A stretch of 64,000 nucleotides of DNA. It comes from Galerina marginata. Taxonomy: Eukaryota; Basidiomycota; Agaricomycetes; Agaricales; Galerinaceae. Both the position numbers and the translations under genes were made by a program. Shown in pieces: positions 1-10,739 of this stretch (positions are counted from its first letter, which is position 1; each line of letters starts with the position of its first letter). The stretch lies in the NCBI GenBank assembly GCA_023014335.1, contig JAECYW010000021.1, forward strand, positions 1 through 64,000, written 5' to 3'. The notes beneath the pieces are model-generated. The model was given only the letters and a program-made list of their open reading frames with translations, was not told where the DNA came from and searched no databases.

Positions 1-480
1 GCGGCAAGGGTGCCACACGCTCATCGCGCGATACATTTTGCTTGAGCTGAAATAGGCTATTTTGTCTTTGAACAAAATATTTGTGAGAATAACATATTTT
101 GACGGTAATGGCAGAGGCACACGTTTTGCCCCACTGCTAAATAAGGAATTCACATGAAGACAAAATCCTGGCAAAATCTGTAGTTTTGATCCTTCACGTA
201 AAAGCTATATTTCCCACAAAATCAAAACTGGCAGTTTTGCCAGTCGTTTTGCCAGTGGGTAAATATCCTATTTAGACAACAACGCCAAATCAAATTTTTT
301 GCCCATCTTTTGCACTCTATCAAAAAGTTGCATTTCGACCCATTTTTTCCCTCAGGCCAAAACATAAGCGGTCTATCCCACATTTTGACCGCCGTCAAAA
401 TAGTTCCACCCCAGTAGTGAAACCATTTCTGCCTGTTATGCAGGCCGGAAAACAAGTTCTTTTACTACGTAAGAACTTGT
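1..480 (-). mobile_element. Helentron-like element, 5'-end part, reversed
   Basis: The right edge (about 421-480) is the family's 5' terminus in reverse: the stretch reading CAGGCCGGAAAACAAGTTC followed by the palindrome ending GTAAGAACTTGT. The same roughly 60 bp recurs at 1300-1360, 33030-33092, 33910-33972 and 34790-34852. The rest (1-420) is AT-rich, has no convincing gene and is not repeated elsewhere in the window. The 3' end must lie left of the window. The exact terminal base is uncertain by one or two, as for all members. Confidence 0.6.
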
Positions 481-1360
481 AACAAGATTAATTATTAGAC
501 TACAATAAGAACTTGTAATAAGATTAATTCTTACGTCGCTTAGTTTTTATCGGATTGCCTTGAAACAAAGTGTGTAATTATCAGAAAAATCAGGGCTAAA
601 AGATGGTGTCACATATGTATTGTCACACCTTTATGTGACTTACCAAATGCGGAATATTGTTTGAAATACACTATATTGGGAGATTTAAAGGCATTAAAAT
701 AAAATAAAAATACAGATGATGTTTTTTTTACCTAAGGGATGGTCTGTGCACACATATCACATGACATATCCCTGAGAATATTTTGCTCTAACTTGGTGCC
801 TCAATTGATTTCAAGGGATTTGCACAAAGTCCTGCTGTGAGTTTGATTATGTAAGCTTCTAGAACATTATTTCCATGTTATTTGGTCATGTTTTGCAATG
901 TTTGGTGTGCCTTTTATGGGTTATCCAGTCAGTTTAACACCAATTTTCGGATTTTCACCAAGTTGAACTGACTGTTTGCCTGATTTGGACACCATGACAT
1001 CATTGCAAAACATATGTAAATATTTGTACATTATTCTAGATTTGTCTGGGCAACATATTTTAGCATATCTAGCTCACTGAAATCTGTATCAAGTGTGAAT
1101 TCACACAAATTTGCGCTTTTTGGCTTGTGTGAACAGGTCACATGACCTAATCAACCCTGGATACACATGCCACATGAAAGCCCTGATTTTTACGATTTTT
1201 TTGATACCAAGATCATAAAAATTGGCCCAGTAATGGCTGAGATACAGAAACCATGCAGGGTCACTGTATGAGTGGGAGAATTTCCAACCATTGCGTTAGA
1301 AACCATTTCTGCCTGCTATGCAGGCCGGAAAACAAGTTCTTTTACTACGTAAGAACTTGT
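481..1360 (-). repeat. 880-bp 5'-end unit of the Helentron-like family, reversed
   Basis: This unit has the same length (880 bp) and very similar sequence as the two tandem units at 33093-33972 and 33973-34852, and it is a diverged relative of 40689-41542 and 3553-4441 in the other orientation. It ends at the 5' palindrome of the family and has no 3' hairpin of its own. It abuts the 1-480 element head to tail, so the window starts inside a tandem array. No coding sequence is seen. To the right, host coding sequence of the coiled-coil gene begins directly. Confidence 0.75.
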
Positions 1361-1750
1361 AATTCTCCTTCTGGTTCACTCATGTCAACGTCTTCGTCGA
1401 CTGCTTCCTGCAATATTTTATCTAGCAGGCGCCATTGAAATTTCAATACGACGTACCGATGCCTCAAGGACCGGTCGCTCCTGAGCGTACTGCTTTGATT
1501 TTTTGCTTTTGATAGAAGCCCAGCTTAGGCCCTGTGTTCGGCGGTGCTGAGGTTTTGGGCGTTTGTCTAATACCTCGTCTTCGGGTGATTCGCAATCGTC
1601 CACGCCTTCAGGATGGCTTTCTCCTGAATCGGGTGGTTGCCGGTTCTGATCGCGAGGCGGAGGCTTAGTCGACACTGATTTGTTGGAGGGTGGCCCCTCA
1701 TCACTCTGTGCACGACATGAGGCAATGCAGAAGACAAAACATGAACACAT

Positions 1751-2157
1751 TACAAGTTCTTACGTAGTAAAAGAACTTGTTTTCTACACTTGATAGCAGA
1801 AGGAAATGGTTTCTAACGCAAAGGTTGGAAATTCTCCCACTGCTATAGTGACCCTGCATGGTTTCTGTATCTCAGCCATGACTGGGCCAATTTTTATGAT
1901 CTTGGTATCAAAAAATTCGTAAAAATCAGGGCCTTCCTGGTCACGTGACCAGGCCGTTTTAGGCTTGTTAGATTCGCCTCATTTTTCTACTTTTTTTGAG
2001 TATAAGATCATCCCAATCGGTTCAGATTTGAGCGGACTACATATTATTTATGTATTTAATATGTATTTATTTAATAACAGTGTAAGTCTTCAGGCACTGC
2101 CTCACACCAAAGTAAGAACTTGTTTTTGCCATGCGCAGCAATGGCCTCTGACCAAGT
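1751..2157 (+). mobile_element. Non-autonomous Helentron-like element (407 bp), complete
   Basis: The 5' end is TTACAAGTTCTTACG with a downstream partner arm AAGAACTTGT, forming a hairpin. The 3' end holds GTAAGAACTTGT (2113-2124), the hairpin GCCATGCGCAGCAATGGC (2128-2145) and terminal CCAAGT. There is no target duplication and no gene inside. It lies in the donor site of an intron of the minus-strand coiled-coil gene: joining the flanks restores a GTATGT donor after a codon for Val. It belongs to the ACAAGTTC arm type. The true ends may differ by one T. Confidence 0.8.
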
Positions 2158-3552
2158 ACCACTTCGCGCCCTTTCCCCTTGTTGGCCTGTGCATTGGTCC
2201 CCATGGATGACGATGCCTTATTTTTTTCCTACAAAAAGATAAGAAGATGACGGTAGCGGAAATTTGAGCATGGCCGAACCTTTCCGGAATTCATTCGGTT
2301 TTGCCTTTGGATGGCGGCTGCTATCTCCTCATCCTTTTTGGCCTAAGTGAGTTGTCAGTTTTTGCCAGTCCTCACAGCCACCATGACTGACCTGGAGCTC
2401 TTCCAATCTATCAGTCAATAACTTTTCTGTCTGACGCTTTGCGCGCCGGATCTCTTCAATTTCTTGCTCCAATTCTACGCGTCTCCTTTCTTGGTCTTCG
2501 TTCTGCGAGAAGTTTGAATGGGGTCGGTAACGACCTCAGTTGGAAATCACGCGTACCTTTGCCTTCGCCTCTTCGACCTGTCGAAAAATGAGGGCCTTCG
2601 CCTTTTCGAGCTCTTGTGCACCACGCAAGTCTCTCTCCTTGCAAATGGATTTATCAACAAGACCCTTACAGAACGATCAACATTGGCCCACCTGCTGTTC
2701 CCTCCTCGATACCTGCTGTTGCTGCTGCTCCACTTCCATCTTCGCCTCCGATTCGCGTTTCAACCTCTCCGCCTCCGCATGGAACTCCTTTGCCTTTGCC
2801 TCCAAATCCCTCTCCCTAACCTCGTAATCATGTTCCAGCTTCCGCATGCGCTGTTCATGCTCTCGCTGAACGGTGTTTAGCATTGAATCGGCGTCCGCCC
2901 TGAATGTTGCCAGTAAAGCATTCTGAAAGGTTCCTGTCGGATCGAAGTGGTTATTCAGCTCCGTCATATAGTTTGAATTCATCTTCACCAGAGTCGCATT
3001 GGCCTGGCGAACTCTGCGTGTGGGAGGTGGATAAATCGGCTCAGATTCTAGCTCTTTGAATATCTTTGGACGCTTTGGAGTCTATAGGTGTTCGAGGTCA
3101 GCCAGACAGGTTGTTAGGTCCTTTACAGCAGCTTACCGGCGTAACCAAGGCGTTGGTTTGATTCAGTGGAGAATCCGGATCTGGTAGAAACAACGGAGGC
3201 CTATCGTGCTCGACGCTTACCAAGAACGGACTCTTCCCAAGGATTGGCGAGTACCATGTCCATGTCGATATCACGGTGGTGTCGCGTTATGAGACCCAGA
3301 CGGGGAAGCCCGCTGCTGAAGGCATCCAGACAGGGAAGCCCGCTGCTGAAGGCATCTGAGAATGTACTCGGCCCAGGGCGAGTGCGCGGATCTGTAGAAC
3401 TTGCGCGGATTGAGTCTGGTGGGCCCAAGAAGGAGGATACGCCAAAATGAGAAGTTGTTGGCACTTGGGAATGGATTGGGTGCCTGGGGCCATTCCTGCC
3501 ACAGGAAAGGGCAAAGGCAGCTGGGTTGGTGGGGAGTTTACTATGAAGGGGT

Positions 3553-4569
3553 TACAAGTTCTTACGTAGTAAAAGAACTTGTTTTCCGGCCTGCATAGCA
3601 GGCAGAAATGGTTTCTAACGCAATGGTTGGAAATTCTCCCACTGCTATAGTGACCCTGCATGGTTTCTGTATCTCAGCCATTACTGGGCCAATTTTTATG
3701 ATCTTGGTATCAAAAAAATCGTAAAAATCAGGGCTTTCATGTGGCATGTGTATCCAGGGTTGATTAGGTCATGTGACCTGTTCACACGACCCAAAAAGCG
3801 CAAATTTGTGTGAATTTACACTTAAAACAGATTTCAGTGAGCTAGATATGCTAAAATGTGTTGCCCAGACCAATCTAGAATAGTGTACAAATATTTACAT
3901 ATGTTTTGCAATGATGTCATGGTGTCCAAATCTGGCAAACAGTCAGCTCAACTTGGTGAAAATCCGAAAATTGGTGTTAAACTGACTGGATAACCCATAA
4001 AAGGCACACCAAACATTGCAAAACATGACCAAATAACATGAAAATAATGTTCTAGAAGCTTACATAATCAAACTCACAGCAGGACTTTGTGCAATTGCCT
4101 TGGATTTGGTAATGCACCAACTTGGACAGAAATATTCTCAGGGATATGTCATGTGATATGTGCGCACAGACCACCTGTTAGGTAAAAAAAAGATTATCAG
4201 TATTTTTATTTTATTTTAATGCCTTTAAAATCTCTCAATATAGCTTATTTACTGTGTTTTCAACAATATTCCGCATTTGGTAAGTCACATAAAGATGTGA
4301 CAATACGTATGTGACACCATCTTTTAGCCCTGATTTTTCTGATAATTACACACCTTGTTTCAAGGCAATCCGATAAAAGCTAAGTGACGTAAGAATTAAT
4401 CTTGTTACAAGTTCTTATTGTAGTCTAATAATTAATCTTGTTACAAGTTCTTACGTAGTAAAAGAACTTGTTTCGTATTTGTTTAATAACAGTGTAAGTC
4501 TTCAGGCACTGCCCCACCCCAAAGTAAGAACTTGTTTTTGCCATGCGCAGCAATGGCCTCTGACCAAGT
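3553..4569 (+). mobile_element. Composite Helentron-like element: one 5'-end unit plus a short complete unit
   Basis: A 5' palindrome at 3553 starts a unit of about 889 bp related to the 880-bp units. A second 5' palindrome at 4442 starts a 128-bp unit that ends with GTAAGAACTTGT (4524-4535), the GCCATGC...GCAATGGC hairpin and CCAAGT at 4569. Removing the whole stretch joins the host minus-strand frame without a stop. No gene inside. This is the one-extra-copy form of the array also seen at 40689-41908. Confidence 0.78.
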
Positions 4570-4614
4570 CGAGGTGTCGTTTGGGCACTCATGGGGTCGT
4601 TTCCAGAGTTATCA

Positions 4615-4770
4615 TCGGGGTCAAGACACACGCTTTCTGCCCGAGAGGCGTTCGAGTTATGGTCGTCAGCGTCAAGATACACGCTTCCTGCCCGAGATGC
4701 GTTCGAGTTATGGTCTTCAGCGTCAAGATACACGCTTCCTGCCCAAGAAACGTTCAAGTTATGGTCGTCG
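4615..4770 (-). repeat. Three tandem 51-bp repeats in the coiled-coil gene
   Basis: The unit containing GCGTTCGAGTTATGGTCGTC and TCAAGATACACGCTTCCTGC is repeated three times with a period of 51 bp. On the minus strand it codes for 17-residue repeats with the core SVYLDADDHNSNAS. The period is a multiple of three, so copy number can change without breaking the frame. Confidence 0.8.
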
Positions 4771-5215
4771 TCTTGGTCCTCCATTGGGTCCTCCATTGGG
4801 TCTTCCTGACAGTCATCCATGGGGTCTTCCTGGTGTTCGTACATAGTGGTCTGTCGCAAGAGGAGTATTGGGGGCAGTGGCGCGCACTTCACGCTGATAT
4901 TACCCAGTCAAAGAAAATCGGCCCTTGAAATAGAAACAAGGCCGTCAAGCACTTTGGAATGCCTCGCGCCCCTTCTCGAAATCAAAACAAAGTCCTCAGG
5001 CGGTTCTGTGACGTGACTTTTCTTTCCGTCACGATATTGGAATGCCTCGCACCCACTTCGTCCCCAAACTGGCCTTACATCCGACAAAGACCTTTATGTC
5101 TTCGCCACTCATTTTTCCCGATGCCAAATCGTTTATTAGGGAGCTTGTGCCCACTTGATCGCCCACCTCCATCGCCCACTCCCCCGACGCTCTGCCACTC
5201 ATTCGTCAAGTCAAT

Positions 5216-5746
5216 ATGGGCAACACTCATTTTTATATTGCTCAAAGTCCAAGTGTAAGTCTTACACTCATCAGTTTCTCTTCAAGTTCCACTGATTCCG
5301 CCATCCAGACAAAGAACATCAATCTTCGAGGACGCTTATACCCTGCTCGTTTGCGCCCATCCGTCATGCATACCAAACCTCAACAAGTCGACATCCTTAC
5401 TCAACAGCTCACCGTCCCACCTCTTCCTGACAGCAACAACAAAGCCGAAATTCATCGTACACCCTTTGTCAAAATTCACCTTGGTGACGCTGCTCGCCAG
5501 TCGTGGATCCATAGCTGCACTGTCAGCGTACAGGAGGGTCACCACACATATTGCTTCATCATCTTTTTCAAGCGACATTCCCGCATTGCTCCTAATAGAT
5601 GCGTCAAACATCTTTTGTGCCGAACTCCGCGCCTGCGGTCCGATGCGCTGGTGATGAGGCTGGGAAAGAGAGACGATTCGTACCTGAACATGCGAGAGCG
5701 TGATACTCTGTTGGCCGATTGGTTTATCAAACAGTGTGTTTGCTGA
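5216..5746 (+). CDS. Small hypothetical protein
   Basis: An open frame of 176 codons; the ATG at 5366 (MHTKPQQVDIL) is a plausible alternative start because the first 50 residues are low-complexity Ser/Thr. The C-terminal half (GDAARQSWIHSC... then DALVMRLGKRDDSYLNMRERDTLLADWFIKQ) reads like real protein. The segment LNMRERDTLLADW resembles the end of small agaricomycete proteins that I remember only loosely, so I give no function. No intron is needed. The upstream 4850-5215 shows nothing else I recognise. Confidence 0.45.
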   Translation: MGNTHFYIAQSPSVSLTLISFSSSSTDSAIQTKNINLRGRLYPARLRPSVMHTKPQQVDILTQQLTVPPLPDSNNKAEIHRTPFVKIHLGDAARQSWIHSCTVSVQEGHHTYCFIIFFKRHSRIAPNRCVKHLLCRTPRLRSDALVMRLGKRDDSYLNMRERDTLLADWFIKQCVC

Positions 5747-7012
5747 TTATATTTCCTTCTTTCTCGTCCTGATTGTAATTTTAGGTTTGCTATGCAGAGC
5801 TTTTTGCTTCCGGGTCGCAGGCTTCCTCGAACGCTCAACTTTGTCAAGGGGAGGGCGAGTCAGCGCCCTCTTTGCAACTAATTCGGTATGTTATTTTGCA
5901 TTCAGTTCTACCCTTCACTTATTCAAGGGAATAGTTTTCTCTGATAGGTTTCTCTGCAAAAGTTTGTGGTTTATGATTCACACAGTTCAGTTTGGTTCCC
6001 ATTATTTACTTGTAACTTTGTACAATTCTGTTCATTTAATTTACGGTCGCAATTCTATTTTTTTCTGTCGAACACTGCCGGGTCAAGGTTTTATTTGTGA
6101 GAGGAAATCTGATTAGGTAACACGCTTATTTGTGTGAGACGATTGCACCAAACAAACCCTGGACAGCTCATTTCCTCCTCTCGTCCGATATCCCAACTAC
6201 AGGCGATTGTCTCGGTCCTCATGATCGCTCTGAGGACTATCAAGCGAGATATTTTTCTATGAAGACTCCTCTATCCCTCCCTAGGTTCTCCTCTCAGGTC
6301 CACTAGGATTAGCAAACAGTCCCCGTCCTCGTGATAGCTCAGAGGACTGTCAAATGGGATCTACTGTCTGGCCAATCTCCCAATTACGGACAATGGTCTC
6401 GGTCCTCAAGATTGCTCTGAGGACTATCAAGCGAGACATCTTACAATGTCCACTCCTGCACGCCTCCCTACGTTCTCCTCTCAAGTTCACTAGGCGTAGC
6501 AAACAGGCCTGGTCCCCATGGTAGCTCAGGGGGCTGCCAAGCGGGATCTACTTTTTGGCCAGCCTTGAATATCTGGAACGTCATTGCTCCGGATGAAAAC
6601 TTGCAGGATATTTAGCCTCCAGCCTCCCCAGGGTTTTGCAACGGTCGGATTTTCATGCTATTTGTTCCGAGAACCGCATCACAAATTGTTTCACCAAGTT
6701 GCCCAGACCTCCTGCTTTCACTGCGTACCCTCTTAACTTTGCTTCTTCGTCAAGAAGCCCCTTCTCCTTGTCGCATGAACACCTCCTGCACCCATTCTGG
6801 CTCGTTGGCACGTGACGTCAGATTGGATATTTAAAGCCTTTCATGGCCTTGCCACTCTTCCACCTTCTTTCCATCCCGTTCTCCAGTCGTCATTCAAACG
6901 TATCTCAACCAATGTCCACCCAAGTGTCCACCCAAGTGTCTACCCAGATATATAGTTTTCTCTCAATATCATTTCTTATGCTTATAATGCTTCCAGCGAT
7001 CCCCGGTCACTG
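5747..7012. other. Non-coding stretch with a duplicated hairpin region; left flank of Helitron A
   Basis: 5747-6170 shows nothing recognisable. 6180-6545 holds the hairpin repeats listed separately. 6815-7012 looks like the promoter and 5' end of a host gene (TTTAAAG near 6832, CT-rich stretch, a possible ATG at 6912 with the repeated coding MSTQVSTQVSTQ). It stops abruptly at about 7012 where AT-rich Helitron sequence starts. The junction shows no element terminus, so Helitron A is truncated here. Confidence 0.5.
6180..6545 (+). repeat. Duplicated region with four GTCCTC...GAGGAC hairpins
   Basis: Two copies of about 180 bp (6180-6365 and 6366-6545), each with two hairpins: GGTCCTCATGATCGCTC followed by TGAGGAC and close variants. 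In the fourth copy the stem changes on both sides (GTCCCC with GGGGGC), keeping the pairing. The sequence TAGCTCAG resembles a tRNA A box, but no cloverleaf can be drawn. Function unknown. Confidence 0.5.
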
Positions 7013-7483
7013 GCTTGTTTTTTTCCTTTGATGATGAAAGGGACAAGGTCGTCGATGTACCCTACTATCACGATAAACTCGATGTCTTGACTGCTAAGAT
7101 GGAAATTGGTGGTCCAATGGCTGCATTATATTTATTAGAAAATTCTGACCACTATATTAGCCACAAATTTATATCTGTTTATTGGAAAAATTATGTTAGA
7201 GAGGTTTCAAAGTCTTGGAGAACTGAAGAAGATTGAGAAGAAATAATTCCTGAAAAGCTTGTGATTCAAAAAGATAAAGATGGAAAATATATTGGATTCT
7301 CAGCAGTACATGATTATATATATAGGCCTAAGATTTTTGAAAACAAAACTTTATATGAATGGGTCCAAATGGCATCCAGAATTAAATCTTCAGCTTTTAA
7401 AAAATCTAATATGACTGAATCTGATGATGAACTTGATTTGTTTAACTATGAATCATCTGAAAATATCAAGTCCAAGATATCTG
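7013..7483 (+). pseudogene. Helitron A, fragment upstream of the helicase domain
   Basis: The frame reads FSFDDERDKVVDVPYYHDKL, then MEIGGPMAALYLL and SHKFISVYWKNYV, a stretch I associate with the region between the Rep/HUH nuclease and the helicase in fungal Helitron proteins. An in-frame TGA at 7234-7236 (probably a former TGG) interrupts it, and the frame continues as EEIIPEKLVIQKDKDGKYIG. The N-terminal nuclease is missing. At 7483 the frame is cut by the KDZ transposon and resumes at 29190. Codon use is very AT-rich (AGA, TTA, GAA, AAA), unlike neighbouring host genes. Confidence 0.7.
7477..7483. repeat. Target-site duplication, left copy (ATATCTG) of the KDZ transposon
   Basis: ATATCTG occurs directly before the left terminus CACTTCAGTGG and again at 29190-29196 directly after the right terminus. 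Keeping one copy rejoins the Helitron A frame as SSENIKSKIS followed by ESKKCKATVE. Confidence 0.9.
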
Positions 7484-10340
7484 CACTTCAGTGGCCCCCA
7501 ACTACATGCCTATTAGGCTGTTTAATTACTGATAGGAAATACAGCCTAGAGGCTGCCCAAAAATGATTTATACAAATCATTTTTGACAAAATGTTTTTGC
7601 TAAATGATAAAAACCTTTAGAAAAATGTTTTTAAATAAAAAAGTTTTCCCAAATGATAAAAACATTTCAAAAAATCTTTTGAGAGAAAATGTTTTAGCTG
7701 TTCTAAAAATAAATAAATGCAAAATGTTTTCACTATCCAAAATGTTTTATACAAAATATCTAAATATAGATAGGTAAAAAATGTTTTCAAATAAAAAAAA
7801 GAAAAACATTCTTCAAGAGTACCAGGGGTCCTAGAATTAAAAAAAGTTTTCTACTGCCCACTCCTTGTAGCATTTTTTCCAATGTTGATAGAGGCTGAGT
7901 TATTGCAGGACTTCGGTCAGTGAAATAGATAGCCACTTTGGTATAAACCAAGTCACCCCAAGACTTCTGCAAGTAAAATAGATAGCTGCTTAAGTATGAA
8001 CCAAGTTACTGCAAGTCATTGCAAGACCTATGCAAGTGATAGAAATACCTACTTTAGCATGAACCAAGTCACCACAAGTCATGCAGGACATCTGTAAACA
8101 ACTACTTTAGTATGATACTAGTTACAGAAAGCTCCCAAGCATGTTTGTAGAATAATTGAGGACTGTGAAAACATGAGCAACATAAAGTTCAGCAACCAGA
8201 AACACACATATCTTAGGGCATGATTAAGGCACTCCCAATGACCGCAAGTCACCGCAGGCCTTTCACAAGTGATATAGATACCTACTTTAGTATGAACCAA
8301 GTTACCGCAAGTCACCGCAGGACTTCTGCAAGTGACATGGATACCCTTTGGGAAGAACCAAGGCACTACAAGTCACTGCAAGACTTCTGCAAGTGATATA
8401 GATACTTTCTGCAGTATGATGCCTGTCACAGAAAGCTCCCAAGCACGTTCGTAAAATTATCAAGGACCATGAAGACATGAGCAACAGGAAGTTCAGAAAC
8501 CAGAAACACACAGATCTTAAGGCCTTATCAAGCACTCCAAATGACTGCAAGTTACCGCAAGACTTCCGCAAGTGATATGGGTACCTACTTTGGTATAAAG
8601 CAAGTCACCGCAAGTCACCGCAAGTGATATCAATACCTACTTTGATATAAACCAAGTCACCGCAAGCCACCGCAAGGGATATGAATACCTACTTTGATAT
8701 GAACCAAGTCACCGCAAGCCACCGCAAGGGATATGAATACTTACTTTGGTATGAACCAAGTCACCGCAAGTTACCGCAGGACTTCCGCAAGTGATATGGA
8801 TACCCTTTGGTATGAACCAAGTCACCACAAGTCACCACAAGACTTCTGCAAGTGATATAGATAATTTCTTCAGCATGATGCCTGTCACAGAAAGCTCCCA
8901 AGCACGTTCGTAAAATTATCAAGGACCATGAAGACATGAGCAACAGGAAGTTCAGAAACCAGAAATACACAGACCTTAGGGCCTTATCAAGCACTCCAAA
9001 TGACTGCAAGTTACCGCAAGACTTCCGCAAGTGATATGGGTACCTACTTTGGTATAAAGCAAGTCACCGCAAGTCACCGCAAGTGATATCAATACCTACT
9101 TTGATATAAACCAAGTCACCGCAAGCCACCACAAGACTTCTGCAAGTGATATGGATACCTACTTTGGTATGAACCAAGTCACCACAAGTCACTGCAGGAC
9201 TTCTGCAAGTGATATGGATACCCTTTAGTATGAACCAAGTCACCACAAGTCACCGCAAGACTTCTGCAAGTGATATAGATAATTTCTTCAGCATGTGCCT
9301 GTCACAGAAAGCTCCCAAGCACGTTCGTAAAATTATCAAGGACTATGAAGACATGAGCAACAGAAAGTTCAGAAACCAGAAACACACAGATCTTAGGGCC
9401 TTATCAAGCACTCCAAATGACTGCAAGTTACTGCAAGACTTCCGCAAGTGATATGGGTACTTACTTTGGTATAAAGCAAGTCACCGCAAGTCACCACAAG
9501 TGATATCAATACCTACTTTGATATGAACCAAGTCACCGCAAGCCACCGCAAGGGATATGAATACTTACTTTGGTATGAACCAAGTCACTGCAAGTCACCG
9601 CAGGACTTTCGCAAGTGATATGGATACCCTTTGGTACGGACCAAGGCACCACAAGTCACCGCAAGACTTCTGCAAGTAATATAGATACTTTCTGCAGTAT
9701 GATGCCTGTCACAGAAAGCTCCCACGCACGTTTGTAAAATTATCAAGGACTATGAAGACATGAGCAACAGGAAGTTCAGAAACCAGAAACACACATATCT
9801 TAGGACATTATCAAGGCACTACAAATGACCGCAAGTCACCACAAGACTTCCGCAAGTGATATGGATACCTACTTTGATATAAAGCAAGTCACCGCAAGTC
9901 ACCGCAAGTGATAACAATACCTACTTTGATATGAACCAAGTCACCGCAAGCCACCGCAAGGGATATGAATACTTACTTTGGTATGAACCAAGTCACCGCA
10001 AGTTACCGCAGGACTTTCGCAAGTGATATGGATACCCTTTGGTATGTACCAAGGCACCACAAGTCACCGCAAGACTTCTGCAAGTGATATAGATACTTTC
10101 TTCAGTATGATGCTTGTCACCGAATGCTCCCAAGCACGTTCGTAAAATTATCAAGGACTATGAAGACATGAGCAACAGGAAGTTCAGAAACCAGAAACAC
10201 ACATATCTTAGGACATTATCAAGGCACTCCAAATGACCGCAAGTCACCGCAAGACTTCCGCAAGTGATATGGATACCTACTTTGGTATGAACCAAGTCAC
10301 CGCAAGTCACTGCAGGACTTTTGCAAGTCATACAGCCCTG
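7484..10340 (+). repeat. Left inverted arm of the KDZ transposon with TCACCGCAAG array
   Basis: The outer 300 bp (7570-7800) carry many AAAATGTTTT/AAACATTTT motifs. From about 7900 to 10340 the short motif TCACCGCAAG (variants TCACCACAAG, TCACTGCAAG) recurs dozens of times, usually next to GTGATATGGATACC and TACTTTGGTATGAACCAAG. A longer module with AGCTCCCAAGCACGTTCG and CATGAGCAACAGGAAGTTC recurs about six times with a period of roughly 400 bp. Open frames here are products of the repeat, not genes. Confidence 0.9.
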
Positions 10341-10739
10341 ACTTCAACATAATGCAAGTCACTGCTGCTCCACGTGAAAATTAAAGACTTGTGCAAGAAA
10401 AATTATAGTACCACAAAACATTTTAACATTGCTCAAAAATGTTTTATAATACTACCAACAAATTTTATCTCCTCTCAAAAACATTTTCCACTACTATAAA
10501 ACATTATTTGACCACAAGAAAATGTTTTCACTTCCTCCAAAACCCTTTTGACAGTTGTGAAAATGTTTTTATGCATCCAAAAACATTTCATAATATCTTA
10601 AAACATTTCTTTGTCATTCAAAAAACATTTTACTATAATTAAAAATGTTTTTATCCCAGTAAAAAACATTTAACTGCAATCAAAACACAAGTTACTCCAA
10701 TTTATTCAATTTTTTATACAAAACGACCATTACCACCAA
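10341..10739. other. AT-rich inner border of the left arm
   Basis: No gene. The motif AAACATTTT/AAAATGTTTT recurs about every 20-35 bp, as in the outermost part of the arm and at 25975-26270 on the other side. The transposase gene ends at 10740. Confidence 0.6.

Larger units (their letters stand above)
1361..4844 (-). pseudogene. Coiled-coil host gene, interrupted by two Helentron-like elements
   Basis: Reading the minus strand from 4844 (ATG, MYEHQED) gives an acidic N-terminus with three 17-residue repeats (AGSVYLDADDHNSNAS type), then after element 3553-4569 a Pro/Ser-rich part. An intron follows (GTAAGCTGC...CTATAG, near 3135-3080), then a coiled coil (MNSNYMTELNNHFDP... EREHEQRMRKLEHDYE-like, 2988-2680) and short exons rich in E/K/R/Q separated by about 50-bp introns. 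An acidic Ser/Pro tail follows, and the gene continues left beyond 1361. Removing 3553-4569 joins the frame openly (QTTPR then PLHSKLP). Element 1751-2157 sits in a 5' splice site. A frame change near 3200 and loss of frame near 2690 suggest decay. Function is not recognised. The start codon may be preceded by another exon. Confidence 0.55.

Noticed and set aside
6500..6545. Possible tRNA (TAGCTCAG A-box-like stretch)
   Set aside because: No acceptor stem, anticodon arm or GGTTCGA T-loop found around it.
7013..7483. Rep/HUH endonuclease of Helitron A
   Set aside because: No HUH motif or paired tyrosines in the preserved part; the N-terminal region is truncated or outside the window.
8118..9246. 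Open frames of 60-90 codons (CHLRKSCGNLR type) in both KDZ arms
   Set aside because: They are translations of the TCACCGCAAG array and recur in mirrored positions; no sign of selection on protein.
7900..10340. Regular short repeats, CRISPR-like at first sight
   Set aside because: Spacers are not unique, repeats are degenerate and lie in transposon arms mirrored at 26270-28800; the genome is eukaryotic.
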